Assembly (NCBI RefSeq): GCF_020176955.2
Contig: NZ_JAIUCZ020000007.1
Location: forward strand, 124,001 to 188,000
Length of the DNA: 64,000 nucleotides
Direction of reading: 5' to 3'
DNA from: Nocardia sp. alder85J
GTDB lineage: Bacteria > Actinomycetota > Actinomycetes > Mycobacteriales > Mycobacteriaceae
Below, one piece after another: positions 1 through 8,333 of the stretch. The notes beneath the pieces were generated by a model that was not told the origin of the DNA, ran no database searches, and was given only the letters and a program-made list of their open reading frames with translations. How positions within the stretch are numbered: position 1 is the first letter of the stretch; each line of letters opens with the position of its first letter. The position numbers and the translations under genes were made by a program.

Positions 1-623
1 GGCTGGCCGCCGACCGCGCCGCCACCTTGCCGATCGCCGGATTGACCGCGCTGGCACTGCTGCGGGCCGGTGAATTCCGTACGGGGCACACGGCTCTCGT
101 CGTCGGCGCGGCCGGCGGGGTGGGGTGCGCGGTGGTGCCGCTGCTGGCCGCCGCGGGCGTCCGGGTCGTCGCCACCGCGATCGCGGCCGATCAGGACCTG
201 CTGCGCGGGCTCGGGGCGGCGGAGGTGATCGACTACCGGGCCGTCGGCACCGCCGCGGAGACCCGGCGCTTGTTCCCGGACGGGGTCGACGCGGTACTCA
301 ACCTCGCCCTCACCGGACCGGCCCTGCGGGAGATCGGCGCGGTCGTCGCGACCGGCGGCCGGCTGCTCGATATCGTCTACGGCGGTCCCGACCCCGCAGA
401 TTCGGTGCGCTCGGACGTACGCGCGCACACCGTGTACGGGACCGCCGGGCCCGGCGACCTGGACCTGCTCGCGGAGCAGGCCGTCGCGGGCATCCTGCCG
501 GACACCGTCGCCCGCCGCTATCCACTGGCGGACGCGCCGCGCGCCTACGCCGACCTGGCCGGCGCGCACATCCGGGGCAAACTGGTCGTCACTGTGCCCG
601 GCGACGACGCGCCGGGCCGGTGA
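1..623 (+). CDS. Medium-chain dehydrogenase/reductase (quinone oxidoreductase-like), C-terminal part
   Basis: The frame is open from the left edge, so the true start lies outside the window; the TTG at 27 is internal. About 207 residues remain. A nucleotide-binding glycine motif (VGAAGGVG) begins near the visible start and is followed by the acidic/helix pattern of a Rossmann fold, then a 'GRLLDIVYGG' strand and the C-terminal 'RGKLVVTV' ending typical of zinc-independent NADPH:quinone reductases and related MDR enzymes. The zinc or substrate domain is upstream and unseen, so substrate and cofactor cannot be specified. It converges on the lipase gene with only 9 bases between stop codons. Family is fairly certain, function generic. 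Confidence 0.8.
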   Translation, partial: LAADRAATLPIAGLTALALLRAGEFRTGHTALVVGAAGGVGCAVVPLLAAAGVRVVATAIAADQDLLRGLGAAEVIDYRAVGTAAETRRLFPDGVDAVLNLALTGPALREIGAVVATGGRLLDIVYGGPDPADSVRSDVRAHTVYGTAGPGDLDLLAEQAVAGILPDTVARRYPLADAPRAYADLAGAHIRGKLVVTVPGDDAPGR

Positions 624-632
624 TCCGGGTGG

Positions 633-2021
633 TCAGTCGAACGTGCAGCCCGAGATCGGGGCGCCGTTCAGGCGATCGACGAGATAGCCGATGGCACTGT
701 CGGGTCCGAAGCCGTCGATCAGCTCCGGGCCGAAATGGCCGGGCAGGGTGGTCCCGGGGAGGATCGGCGGCAGTTCGTTGCTGCGGAAGGTGACGGTGGC
801 GCCGTGGCCGCACCAGTCGGTCGCGAGCTGCCGGGCCTGGGCGTACGGCACGGTGTCGTCGTTGATCCCGCTGGTGATCAGCACCGGGACGGCGGGGGTG
901 AGCGAACCGATGCGCAGCCGCGCCAGGATCTGCTCGGCCTCGGGAATCTCCTGCAGGTGCGCGAACATCGGGCGATGGTCCACCGAATAGTCGGCGGTGT
1001 GCAGGAACGGCTGCCGGAGGATCACATCGCCGATGCACTCGTCGCTCAGGTCGCGCAGCAGGCCGCGACCGGCCGGGGTCAGCCGGGCATCGATCTGCGG
1101 TTGCAGATCCGGATAGCGGGCGACCAGGCCGTTGACGGCGAATCCGATGACGCCGCCGATCAATACGCCGTCGACGTGCTCCAGGATCGCGGCCAGATCC
1201 GCGGTCGGGGCGCCGGCCCAGGCGCCCTTCAGGTTCAGCTCCGGAGCGTAGTCCGGCTGCATCTCCGCGGCCGCGGCGGTGGCGCCGCCGCCCTGCGAGT
1301 ATCCCCAGAAGGCCAGCGGGGTGCCGGTTCCGGTGCCGGACAACGTGTTCGCGGCGCGGGCGGCGTCCAGCACCGCGTGCGCCTCCTCGATCCGGTTCAC
1401 GTAGGTGTGCACGCCGGGTGTGCCCATGCCGATGTAGTCGGGCACGAAAACCCGGGCGCCCAGCGCATTCCACGCCAGCGCCGCCAGTGCTTCCTGATTG
1501 GCGGAGAAGGTCGGCGGCGTGATGCGCGCGTAGATCCCGGTGGAGAAGGCCAGCGACATCGCGCACTGGTCGCCCTGGCCGGTGGTGCCCGGCGCGATCA
1601 CGATCGTCGGCCTGGGACCCGTACCGTGCCAGGGCAATTCACTGTCGATGTACACACCGGTCGCCGCGACCGGGGCGCCGTCCTGCGTGCGGGTGGTGTA
1701 CATGACCCGCTTCGCGGCGACCGGCCACCCCCCGCCCGCGGCGGGCTGCGCCAGATAGACCGGCATGTCGGCGGTCCGGACGACCGCTCCGACGGAGGTG
1801 TCGAATTGTGCCGGGGGCACATAGAACTCGTCGACCGGATCGGCCGACACCGGGACCCGGCCCGCCACGGCGAGTGCGGCGGCCAGCAGCACTGTGCCCG
1901 CGGCGGCCAGCGCACGCGTGCCCGCGGCGGCCGGGCGGCGCGCACGTGCGGTCGCGATCACGGCGCGACAGTGTCTGCGCCGCTGCTCATTCGGCTGAAC
2001 ATGACGTCGTCGTCCGAACAT
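633..2021 (-). CDS. Secreted lipase (secretory lipase / LIP family)
   Basis: The 462-residue protein has an Arg-rich N-terminus, a hydrophobic segment at about residues 37-56 and an Ala-rich cleavage region before 'DPVDEF', so it is predicted to be exported. The alpha/beta-hydrolase nucleophile elbow GYSQGG lies at 240-245 (Ser242). 'IAPGTTGQGDQC' resembles the oxyanion region, and 'SGINDDTVPY' and 'GHFGPELIDG' fit the Asp and His of the triad. These match the secretory lipase family seen in mycolate actinobacteria, which hydrolyses acylglycerols or esters. A purine-rich AAGGAAGAGG precedes the ATG. It follows the cholesterol oxidase gene by 59 bases on the same strand and is probably co-transcribed, which suggests joint use of sterol esters or host lipids. 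Exact substrate is inferred. Confidence 0.85.
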   Translation of the reverse strand: MFGRRRHVQPNEQRRRHCRAVIATARARRPAAAGTRALAAAGTVLLAAALAVAGRVPVSADPVDEFYVPPAQFDTSVGAVVRTADMPVYLAQPAAGGGWPVAAKRVMYTTRTQDGAPVAATGVYIDSELPWHGTGPRPTIVIAPGTTGQGDQCAMSLAFSTGIYARITPPTFSANQEALAALAWNALGARVFVPDYIGMGTPGVHTYVNRIEEAHAVLDAARAANTLSGTGTGTPLAFWGYSQGGGATAAAAEMQPDYAPELNLKGAWAGAPTADLAAILEHVDGVLIGGVIGFAVNGLVARYPDLQPQIDARLTPAGRGLLRDLSDECIGDVILRQPFLHTADYSVDHRPMFAHLQEIPEAEQILARLRIGSLTPAVPVLITSGINDDTVPYAQARQLATDWCGHGATVTFRSNELPPILPGTTLPGHFGPELIDGFGPDSAIGYLVDRLNGAPISGCTFD

Positions 2022-2080
2022 CCTCTTCCTTCTTTCCGGCCGCGCGCGGCCACCTCGCCGCGTCGCGTCCCGTCCGTATC

Positions 2081-3667
2081 TCAGATGATCGAGCCGACGT
2101 CCTGGGTGACCAGGTTGTCGAGTGCGCGCTCGGCCACGGCCGCGATGGTCATCGAGGGGTTGCAGGCCGCGCAGTTACCCGGGATCAGGGCGCCGTCGAG
2201 CACGTACAGGCCGCGCTGGCCGAGCACCCGGCCGTCCAGATCGCAGACCGAACCCATCGAGGCGCCGCCGAGCGGATGCCAGGTGGACGGGAACACGGCG
2301 TTGGTGTCGGTGAGCTTGCTCGTGGGTCCGGCGATGGCCTGGACCAGCGGGCCGATCCGCGAGTCCTGGATCTTCGCGTCGCCGTCGCCGGGCCAGCGCA
2401 GCATGGCGTCGTCGGCGGCGGAGACGTAGTCGAATCGGCCGCGGCCGGAGCTGACCCCGTAGCCGACCAGGATGGTGCTGTGCGGATCGACGCTGATCGG
2501 CGGGATCGACGCCTGGATCACGGTGGCCGCCGCGGCCGGATCGGACCAGTTCAGGCTGCCGTACACGACCGGGCCACCCTGCGGGCTGCTCAGCGGCTGT
2601 TGCAGATCGGTCCAGACGTAGATGCGATCGGCGTTGGTGCCCCAGTTGCCGCCGAGCCCGTCCGGCATGTCGGGGATCTGGCCCTTGGCCGCGGCGCGCA
2701 CCAGCAGTTTGGTGGTGTTGAGGCTGCCCGCGGCCATGATCAGCGCACCGGTGGTGAGGATCAGGTTCTCCAGGACCGCGCCGGTGGTGTCGATCCGCTC
2801 GACGTGGACCGTCCAGCGGCCGTCCGGGGCCCGTTCCACGTCGGTGACCTGGTGCAGCGTCCGGACCTCGACCCGTCCGGTCGCCTCGGCCGCCGCGATG
2901 TAGGTGACGTCGACGGAGTGCTTGCCGCCGTTGTTGACGCCGAGCGCCCCGGCGCCGTTGGTGTAGGAGGGGGTCATCTTGCCGGCCAGTTCGTCCAGCG
3001 CGTAGTTCCAGTCGATCGGCATCGGGATCTTCGACACCGGCAGCCCGGCGGCCCGCGCCCGGTCGGCGAAGACCCGCGCGGCCTGGTAGTTCGGGCTGGC
3101 GATCAGTTCGTCGGGGGCGACGGCCAGTTGCAGCATGGCGGCCACGCGCGGGTAGTGCACCCGGTTCATCAGCGCCCAGTCGAGCTCCGCGGGGAACTGG
3201 GTGTGGAACACATCCTCCGCCGGTTGCAGCGACATCCCTTGGTAGACAAGCGATCCGCCGCCGACGCCGGCCGCGCACAGCGCGGTCATGTTGTCCCCGG
3301 ACACCGCCTCGATCAGGCCGGTGTAGGGTTCGACGTCCAGTGCCGGGCCGAATACCCGCTGGCTGGAGCGGTACCACATGATCCGCTTGTCGGGGTTGCT
3401 CGCCAGCGGGAAGGTCTGCATGTTCGGGCCGGTGGGCCAGCGCATTCCGCGTTCGAGCAGCAGCACCGGCACCCCCGCCTGCGCCAGCCGCAGCGAGGCC
3501 ACGCCACCGCCGAAACCCGAGCCGATCACGATCACCCGGTGGTCCTCGCGGGTCACGGGCACCCGGGCGGGAGTGCCGGTGTCCGCCCGTGCCACCGCAC
3601 CGGCCGCCAGCCCGACCGCGGCGGCACCGGCCGCTCCCAGGAACGAGCGGCGCGTGAATCCGGACAT
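2081..3667 (-). CDS. choD: Cholesterol oxidase-like GMC oxidoreductase, Tat-exported
   Basis: The N-terminus MSGFTRRSFLGAAG carries a twin-arginine signal followed by a hydrophobic run and an Ala-rich cleavage site. Then comes the FAD-binding 'VIVIGSGFGGGVASLRLA' with a downstream 'LLERG'. The C-terminal 'HPLGGASMG', 'GLYVLDGALIPGN' and 'NPSMTIAA' blocks hold the active-site His/Asn region of class I GMC cholesterol oxidases. At 528 residues it has the usual length for Streptomyces and Rhodococcus ChoA/ChoD enzymes, which oxidise 3-beta-hydroxysterols to 3-keto-4-ene products with H2O2 release. The FAD would be loaded before Tat export. It leads an operon with the lipase gene; a sigma70-like promoter and operator-like dyad lie about 130 bases upstream. 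Another GMC sterol or alcohol oxidase remains possible. Confidence 0.85.
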   Translation of the reverse strand: MSGFTRRSFLGAAGAAAVGLAAGAVARADTGTPARVPVTREDHRVIVIGSGFGGGVASLRLAQAGVPVLLLERGMRWPTGPNMQTFPLASNPDKRIMWYRSSQRVFGPALDVEPYTGLIEAVSGDNMTALCAAGVGGGSLVYQGMSLQPAEDVFHTQFPAELDWALMNRVHYPRVAAMLQLAVAPDELIASPNYQAARVFADRARAAGLPVSKIPMPIDWNYALDELAGKMTPSYTNGAGALGVNNGGKHSVDVTYIAAAEATGRVEVRTLHQVTDVERAPDGRWTVHVERIDTTGAVLENLILTTGALIMAAGSLNTTKLLVRAAAKGQIPDMPDGLGGNWGTNADRIYVWTDLQQPLSSPQGGPVVYGSLNWSDPAAAATVIQASIPPISVDPHSTILVGYGVSSGRGRFDYVSAADDAMLRWPGDGDAKIQDSRIGPLVQAIAGPTSKLTDTNAVFPSTWHPLGGASMGSVCDLDGRVLGQRGLYVLDGALIPGNCAACNPSMTIAAVAERALDNLVTQDVGSII

Positions 3668-3794
3668 GACCGACCTCCATGACGCATCAGGACAAGCCGG
3701 GGCGCGGCCCGGCTACCGGGTGACACGTCGACTTGCCCTGCGAAAGAACCGATTTGCGGGCAGTGCGCCCGAACATGATCTTCGAGCCGTCGTC

Positions 3795-3824
3795 AAAATA
3801 GACACTTCCGGGGGTGAGTGTCAA
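3795..3824 (-). promoter_or_regulatory. Promoter with overlapping dyad upstream of cholesterol oxidase gene
   Basis: Reading leftward, TTGACA (complement of 3819-3824) and TATTTT (complement of 3795-3800) are separated by 18 bases, which fits a housekeeping promoter. The spacer holds the perfect inverted repeat GACACT (3801-3806) / AGTGTC (3817-3822), placed so that a bound dimer would block polymerase. The adjacent TetR gene (3846-4409) is the obvious candidate ligand, but binding is inference. Confidence 0.55.
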
Positions 3825-3845
3825 GAACACTTCCCGCGATTGGGA

Positions 3846-4409
3846 TCAGTCCCGAAGAACACCCCGGGCCGATAGTGCGGGTACCACCCATCGGGCCACG
3901 AAACGGCGCAGATCATCGTCCGAACGGATGTCCTCGTCGTCGAAGACGACCACCGACAAGCCCAGTCGGACCACGATCTGGATGATGTCGTCCAGATCCG
4001 ATTCCAGGCCCGGATCCAGCTCCAGCACCGGCATGAGCAACTCTCTGGCAACCGGCTTCGCGCGGGTGATCATCATCGGATCGAACAGCGGATTGTTGGT
4101 TTCGGCGCCGAGCAACCGGGCCAGCACCGGATCGTCGCGCACCGCGGCCCGGAGCGCCACGAACAATTCGATCATATATCCGGGAATGTCGTGCACCGGA
4201 GCGAGTTTCGCGCGAATGTCGGCGAGCGCCCGCAGCACCAGCACGATGAGCGCCTGCGAGACCAGATCCTCGCGGGTGCCGAAGTTCGAGTACACGGTCT
4301 GCCTGGTCACCCCGGCCGCATGCGCGACCGCGGCGATGTTGACCACCTCGAAGCCCCCGCTCCGGATCAGCTCGAGCGTGGCGTCGAGGATCTTGCTCCG
4401 TGACCGCAT
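3846..4409 (-). CDS. TetR-family transcriptional regulator
   Basis: This is a 187-residue protein with an N-terminal TetR helix-turn-helix ('ILDATLELIRSGGFEVVNIAAVAHAAG', with 'TRQTVYSNFGTREDLVSQAL' as recognition helix region) and a helical C-terminal ligand domain. The ATG at 4409 places the HTH at residues 8-50, as usual. It lies immediately upstream of, and co-oriented with, the cholesterol oxidase gene, so it probably controls that operon through the dyad at 3801-3822. It diverges from the small gene at 4461. The ligand is unknown; a sterol or fatty acyl derivative would fit the neighbourhood. Confidence 0.85.
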   Translation of the reverse strand: MRSRSKILDATLELIRSGGFEVVNIAAVAHAAGVTRQTVYSNFGTREDLVSQALIVLVLRALADIRAKLAPVHDIPGYMIELFVALRAAVRDDPVLARLLGAETNNPLFDPMMITRAKPVARELLMPVLELDPGLESDLDDIIQIVVRLGLSVVVFDDEDIRSDDDLRRFVARWVVPALSARGVLRD

Positions 4410-4429
4410 AGCACCCGGGAGTCTACGTC

Positions 4430-4446
4430 AGTGAACGCTCGGTTAC
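4430..4446. promoter_or_regulatory. Possible TetR-type operator between divergent genes
   Basis: AGTGAACGCTCGGTTAC is an imperfect palindrome (about 10 of 16 symmetric positions) lying 20 bases upstream of the TetR start. The core AGTGAACG recurs at 8336-8343 in front of the P450 gene. The site may be autoregulatory; this rests on pattern and position only. Confidence 0.3.
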
Positions 4447-4460
4447 GGATAATCGGGAAT

Positions 4461-4679
4461 ATGAACACAAATTGGTCCGGTAGTGAACCATCGGACCCGG
4501 TGGGGGTGCTGACGCGATGGGAGACCGCCGGCGCGGTCTGGCGTGTGATCGATCACCGGGGCGATCGGGTGACCGTCGGCCTCTACCCGTGCACCGGCGG
4601 CGAGGAGGTGGACCGCTTCACCTCCGCCGACCGGGCCCTGCTGCATTTCCTCGGCGACCGCCGCGGCAGCGACGACTGA
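4461..4679 (+). CDS. Small hypothetical protein
   Basis: The 72-residue acidic product reads MNTNWSGSEPSDPV at its start, with a compact 'WRVIDHRGDRVTVGLYPC' beta-rich core and a 'FTSADRALLHFLGDRRG' helix. An in-frame GTG at 4431 would add ten residues, but it falls in the TetR promoter region, so the ATG at 4461 is preferred. Codon use is typical of coding sequence here (high third-position GC). No signal peptide or membrane segment is present and I recognise no family. Confidence 0.55.
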   Translation: MNTNWSGSEPSDPVGVLTRWETAGAVWRVIDHRGDRVTVGLYPCTGGEEVDRFTSADRALLHFLGDRRGSDD

Positions 4680-4759
4680 GCTCGATCGGACACCGAGCAG
4701 CGACTCGACTCGATCGGCGACCGGCCCCGATCGGCCGGCCCGGTGGCGGCGCAACCAGG

Positions 4760-5650
4760 TCAGGGGCGGCGGCGCAGCAGGGTCAGGGCGTCCTCGGAGG
4801 GGGAACCGGCCTCGGCGGTGTAGGTGAACAGGCGCTGGCCGTGGGTGTCGGGGAGCTGCATGGCCTCGTAGTGCAGTTCCAGGTCACCGATCTCCGGGTG
4901 GTGCAGCAATTTGGTGCCGCGCGAACACAATCGGACGTCGTGGCGGGCCCAGAGGGTGGCGAATTCGGGGCTGCGGATGCTGAGGTCGCCGATCAGTTCG
5001 GCCAGCAAGCGGTCGTCGGGGTAGTCGGCGGCGGTGTAGCGCAGCGAGGAGACGGCCAGGGCGGCCTCGTCGGACCAACGACGGTAGAGCTCGCGGGTAT
5101 GCGGGTCGAGGAACAGCAGGCGCATCTGGTTGGGGCGGCGCGCGGGGTCCGCGGGCGAGTCGGGATCGAGGTGGCTCGCGATCAGGGCGTGGCCCAGGGG
5201 GTTCCAGGCCAGGAAGTCGTTGCGGCGGCCCAGCAGGACGGCGGGCACGTCGCGCATGGATTCCAGCAGCCGCACGGCGCCGGGACTCGGCGTCTCCGGG
5301 CGGGCCGACCGAGCGCGGCGGGCGGCGGCGGGGCGGGCCAGGGCGTACAGGTGGGCGCGCTCGTCCTCGGCCAGCCGCAGCGCGCGGGCCAGCGCCTCGA
5401 TGATGGAATCGCCGGCGTTGGCGGACTGGCCCTGTTCCAGCCGGATGTAATAGTTGATCGAGATCCCGGCCAGCTGCGCCAGCTCCTCCCGCCGCAGACC
5501 CGGCACCCGCCGCGTTCCCCAGGTGGTGAGGCCGACCTCGGCCGGGGTGAGCGCGGCCCGCCGGGTGCGCAGGAAGTCGCCGAGTTCGTTGGCGGGCTGT
5601 CGCGAAGGCTCGGCCGGGTCACGTGGGGTGTGCTGTGCCGATGCCCGCAT
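4760..5650 (-). CDS. XRE-family regulator with MmyB-like ligand-binding domain
   Basis: The 296-residue protein has a Cro/C1-type helix-turn-helix at about residues 20-85 ('LGDFLRTRRAALTPAEVGL', 'VPGLRREELAQLAGISINYY'), followed by an MmyB-like sensor domain ('MRDVPAVLLGRRNDFLAWNP', 'LLFLDPHTRELY', 'SPEFATLWARHDVR'). This architecture is common in actinobacteria, where such regulators sit divergent to a target oxidoreductase or exporter gene and bind a small hydrophobic ligand. The frame stays open further upstream, but the ATG at 5650 gives the normal family length. It diverges from the MFS gene at 5751, its likely target. Confidence 0.85.
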   Translation of the reverse strand: MRASAQHTPRDPAEPSRQPANELGDFLRTRRAALTPAEVGLTTWGTRRVPGLRREELAQLAGISINYYIRLEQGQSANAGDSIIEALARALRLAEDERAHLYALARPAAARRARSARPETPSPGAVRLLESMRDVPAVLLGRRNDFLAWNPLGHALIASHLDPDSPADPARRPNQMRLLFLDPHTRELYRRWSDEAALAVSSLRYTAADYPDDRLLAELIGDLSIRSPEFATLWARHDVRLCSRGTKLLHHPEIGDLELHYEAMQLPDTHGQRLFTYTAEAGSPSEDALTLLRRRP

Positions 5651-5683
5651 GGTTCCAGTGTGCCCGGTGTGCGAGGGACGAGG

Positions 5684-5696
5684 CTGCCCCTGGCAG
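5684..5696. promoter_or_regulatory. Operator-like palindrome between MmyB-type regulator and MFS gene
   Basis: CTGCC-CCT-GGCAG is a perfect 5-bp dyad in the 100-bp divergent intergenic region, about midway between the two start codons. Regulators of this XRE/MmyB type commonly bind GC-rich dyads containing TGGCA-like halves. The assignment is positional inference. Confidence 0.4.
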
Positions 5697-5750
5697 TGGT
5701 ACCCACCGCCGGGCGTGGTTGCGGGGCGGGCGCGGGCGGAGGGTCGGGGC

Positions 5751-7160
5751 ATGACCATGAATACTTTCGCCGCGCCGGTCGTCGCACCGGCTCCGGCCGG
5801 CGGGTGGCGCGACCGGGTGGCGCTGCTGGTGCTGCTGACCGCGAGTTTCACCCTCGCGGTGGACTTCTCGATTCTCAATGTGGCCCTCCCCCGCATCGGT
5901 GCGGAGGTCGGGTTCGGACTCGCCGATCTGCAATGGATCGGCACGGCGTTCGCGGTGTGCGCGGCCGGGTTCACGCTGTTCTTCGGGCGGCTCGCGGATC
6001 TGTTCGGGCGGCGGCGGCAATTCCTGGTGGGGATCGCCGTGCTCGGCGTAGCGTCGCTGGCCGGTGGGCTGGCCACCACACCGTGGGTGCTGCTGGTGGC
6101 CCGGGTGGCGCAGGGGCTGGCCACGGCGGCGGTGACGCCGGCGGCGCTGTCGCTGCTCACCACCTCGTTCCCGGAGGGGCGGCTGCGGGAGCGGGCGCTG
6201 GGGTTGAACGGGGCGCTGATGGCGGCCGGATTCACCACCGGGGCGATCCTCGGTGGTCTGCTGACCGATCTGATCAGCTGGCGGTGGGCCTTCTTCGTGA
6301 ACGTGGTTGTCGCGGTGGTCGTGCTCGCGGCGGGACCGATGGTGTTGCGGGAGAATCGTTCCGAGCAGCGGCCGCGGCTGGACGCGCCCGGGGCGATCAC
6401 GGTGACGCTGGCGCTGGTGGCCGGGGTGTACGGGCTGACCCAGGCAGGTCAGCGGTCCTGGAGCGATCCGCGGTGCTGGGGCTTCCTGCTCGCCGCGACG
6501 ATCCTGCTGGCGCTGTTCGCGGGCATCGAGCGCCGGGTGGCGCAGCCGCTGGTGCCGCCGAACCTGTTGCGCCGCCGCGGTATCGGCTGGGGCAATCCGG
6601 CGGGCGTGCTGGCCTTCGCCACCGAGACCTCGGTGGTCTTCCTGCTCACCCTCTATCTACAGAACGTCCGTGGATTCACGCCGTTGCAAACGGGTCTCAC
6701 CTTCGCGGTGATGGGACTGGGCACGGTGCTCGGCGGGGTGGTCGGTCCACGGGTGATCGGCGCCCTCGGCGGAAAGTACGCGGTGGCCGCCGGTCTGGTG
6801 GTGCAGGCGGCCGCCACGCTGCCGCTGGTGTTCCTCGGCTCGATGCCGGGCTGGTTCGCGGTACTGCTGGTGACGACGTTCGCCGGCGGAGTGGCGAATC
6901 TGGTGGCGATCGTGGGCTTCATGGTCACCGCCACCTCGGGCCTGCCGGATTCCGAACAGGGGCTGGCGACGGGGCTGGCCACGATGAGCCAGCAGGTCGG
7001 CATCGCGCTCGGGACGCCGATCATGTCGGCCGTCGTGACCGCGGTCGGCGGTGGTGTCGGGCACGGCGTCGCCACCGCACTGGCCGTCAACGCCGCGGCC
7101 TGCCTGGGTGCGGGGCTGCTGTTCGCGGTCACGCTGCCGGGTGCGACCAGCCGGGCGTGA
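5751..7160 (+). CDS. MFS drug:H+ antiporter (DHA2-like)
   Basis: This 469-residue polytopic protein opens with 'LLVLLTASFTLAVDFSILNVALPRIG', the TM1 signature of the 14-helix DHA2 drug exporters (compare D-x-x-I-x-N-V-A-L-P). The loop 'GRLADLFGRRRQFLVG' is the MFS motif A between TM2 and TM3, and 'GLTDLISWRWAFFVNVVV'-like sequence gives motif C plus the usual W-R-W-x-F-x-x-N block. It is predicted to export a hydrophobic toxic compound across the inner membrane. ATG at 5751 is chosen; a second ATG at 5757 is possible. It is probably repressed by the divergent MmyB-like regulator. A hairpin terminator follows. Confidence 0.88.
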   Translation: MTMNTFAAPVVAPAPAGGWRDRVALLVLLTASFTLAVDFSILNVALPRIGAEVGFGLADLQWIGTAFAVCAAGFTLFFGRLADLFGRRRQFLVGIAVLGVASLAGGLATTPWVLLVARVAQGLATAAVTPAALSLLTTSFPEGRLRERALGLNGALMAAGFTTGAILGGLLTDLISWRWAFFVNVVVAVVVLAAGPMVLRENRSEQRPRLDAPGAITVTLALVAGVYGLTQAGQRSWSDPRCWGFLLAATILLALFAGIERRVAQPLVPPNLLRRRGIGWGNPAGVLAFATETSVVFLLTLYLQNVRGFTPLQTGLTFAVMGLGTVLGGVVGPRVIGALGGKYAVAAGLVVQAAATLPLVFLGSMPGWFAVLLVTTFAGGVANLVAIVGFMVTATSGLPDSEQGLATGLATMSQQVGIALGTPIMSAVVTAVGGGVGHGVATALAVNAAACLGAGLLFAVTLPGATSRA

Positions 7161-7190
7161 AAGACGTTCCGGCCCGGCCACTGCGCTCCT

Positions 7191-7220
7191 CCGCCTCCCC
7201 GGCACCGCGCCGGGGGGCGG
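7191..7220. terminator. Hairpin terminator between convergent genes
   Basis: CCCCGGC (7197-7203) pairs with GCCGGGG (7209-7215) over a 5-base loop. The stem extends outward as CCGCC/GGCGG past a single bulged T. It sits between the MFS stop and the converging small gene at 7248, so it could act on both strands. There is no U-tract, as is common in high-GC actinobacteria. Confidence 0.6.
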
Positions 7221-7247
7221 ATGCGCCGGTTCGCGACCGTCCGCCCC

Positions 7248-7457
7248 TCAGAGCCAGAGGCGGCGGCACGGCAGCAGGGGCAGGTCCCGGCCCAGGTCCT
7301 CGTCGATCGTGACGGTCGCCCCGCTGCGGGCCATCGCCGCGGCGAACCGGTCGGCCACATCCCGGTCGTCCTGATAGTCGAGTTCCACCGGCGGGCTGGT
7401 GAAGCTCACGTGGATGTGGCACGGATCGGCGGCGGCGTTGTCGCTGTCCACAGACAT
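7248..7457 (-). CDS. Small hypothetical protein
   Basis: The 69-residue acidic product begins MSVDSDNAAADPCHIHV and continues as a beta-alpha-beta-like unit ('FTSPPVELDYQDDRDVADRFAAAMARSG', 'VTIDEDLGRDLPLLPCRRLWL'). A TTG at 7472 could add five residues. Cys residues occur near both ends. It stands alone between the MFS terminator and a TetR gene pointing the other way. No family recognised; coding status is supported by codon bias only. Confidence 0.5.
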   Translation of the reverse strand: MSVDSDNAAADPCHIHVSFTSPPVELDYQDDRDVADRFAAAMARSGATVTIDEDLGRDLPLLPCRRLWL

Positions 7458-7675
7458 CTCATGGGGTCCCAACTATCGTCCGGCGGCCGCCGCCCGGGGC
7501 GGGCGGTGTCGGCCGATACTTCGTGTCTCCCAGAATGACCCGAAGATCAGGTACCCCACATCCGTAATCGCCGATATGGTTCGCTTAGGTAGGTTGACGG
7601 ATTGCCGGCAGGAAACCGACCGGCCACTATCACTGTCCGGCAGACGGATTCGGCTCCGGAGGCTACAGTGCACCG

Positions 7676-8278
7676 ATGAGCGGGACCTCGCAACGTGTGC
7701 GCAACCCCTGGGGGCAGGGCGAGCGGCTGCGGGCGGAAATCCTGGCCGCGGCGGCCCGGCTGCTGTCGGAACTCGGTGGCGCGGAAGGACTCACGATCCG
7801 CGGGGTGGCGCGGGCCGCGGGCATCTCACCGGCGAGCATCTACCAGCACTTCGACGACAGGTCCGCGCTGGTGCGCGGGCTCGCCGAATACGACTTCGCG
7901 CGGCTGGCGGCGGCGATGGCCACCGCCGAGGCGCTGTACCCGCCGACGGCGGTATTGGATCGGGTCCGTGCCCAGATGAAGGCGTATTGCGGCTTCGCCC
8001 TTGCCAATCCGGGACACTACCGGCTGATGGTCAGCAACCGGACGGCGCGCGCCACCACCTCCGGCCCGATGCAGGAACTCAGCAGGCAGGTGGTCGCCGC
8101 GTTCGAGCGGTGCGAGCCGGCCGGGATCCGGCTGCGGATTCCGCCGGAGCGGGCCGCGGTGGTGGTGTTCGTCGCGGTGCACGGCCGAGTGGCGTTGTGG
8201 CACACCGGCGAAACACACGCACAGATGGACGAGGTATTGGACTTCGTGGACGAGCTGATCTCGTTGGTCGTCGCCTGA
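7676..8278 (+). CDS. TetR-family transcriptional regulator
   Basis: The 200-residue protein carries the TetR HTH at about residues 17-65 ('LRAEILAAAARLLSELGG', 'LTIRGVARAAGISPASIYQHF', 'DDRSALVRGLAEYDF') and a C-terminal domain of the WHG type ('YRLMVSN' and the late 'VAVHGRVALWHTG'). It lies 95 bases upstream of the P450-ferredoxin-DUF3556 unit in the same direction and is the likely local repressor, with AGTGAACG-containing sequence in the gap as a candidate site. Ligand unknown. Confidence 0.88.
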   Translation: MSGTSQRVRNPWGQGERLRAEILAAAARLLSELGGAEGLTIRGVARAAGISPASIYQHFDDRSALVRGLAEYDFARLAAAMATAEALYPPTAVLDRVRAQMKAYCGFALANPGHYRLMVSNRTARATTSGPMQELSRQVVAAFERCEPAGIRLRIPPERAAVVVFVAVHGRVALWHTGETHAQMDEVLDFVDELISLVVA

Positions 8279-8333
8279 ACTCACCGCCCCGAATCGTTGC
8301 CCCGGCGAACGAGAGGGTTCTATCCTGGTCCAG

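Noticed and set aside
735..2429. Long rightward open frame opposite the lipase and cholesterol oxidase genes
   Set aside because: It is Arg/Gly/Ala-rich without any domain and mirrors the codon bias of the real genes on the other strand; a GC-rich antisense artefact.
4517..7312. 931-residue rightward open frame over the MmyB regulator and MFS genes
   Set aside because: Low-complexity Gly/Arg/Val translation; both underlying genes have clear motifs in other frames.
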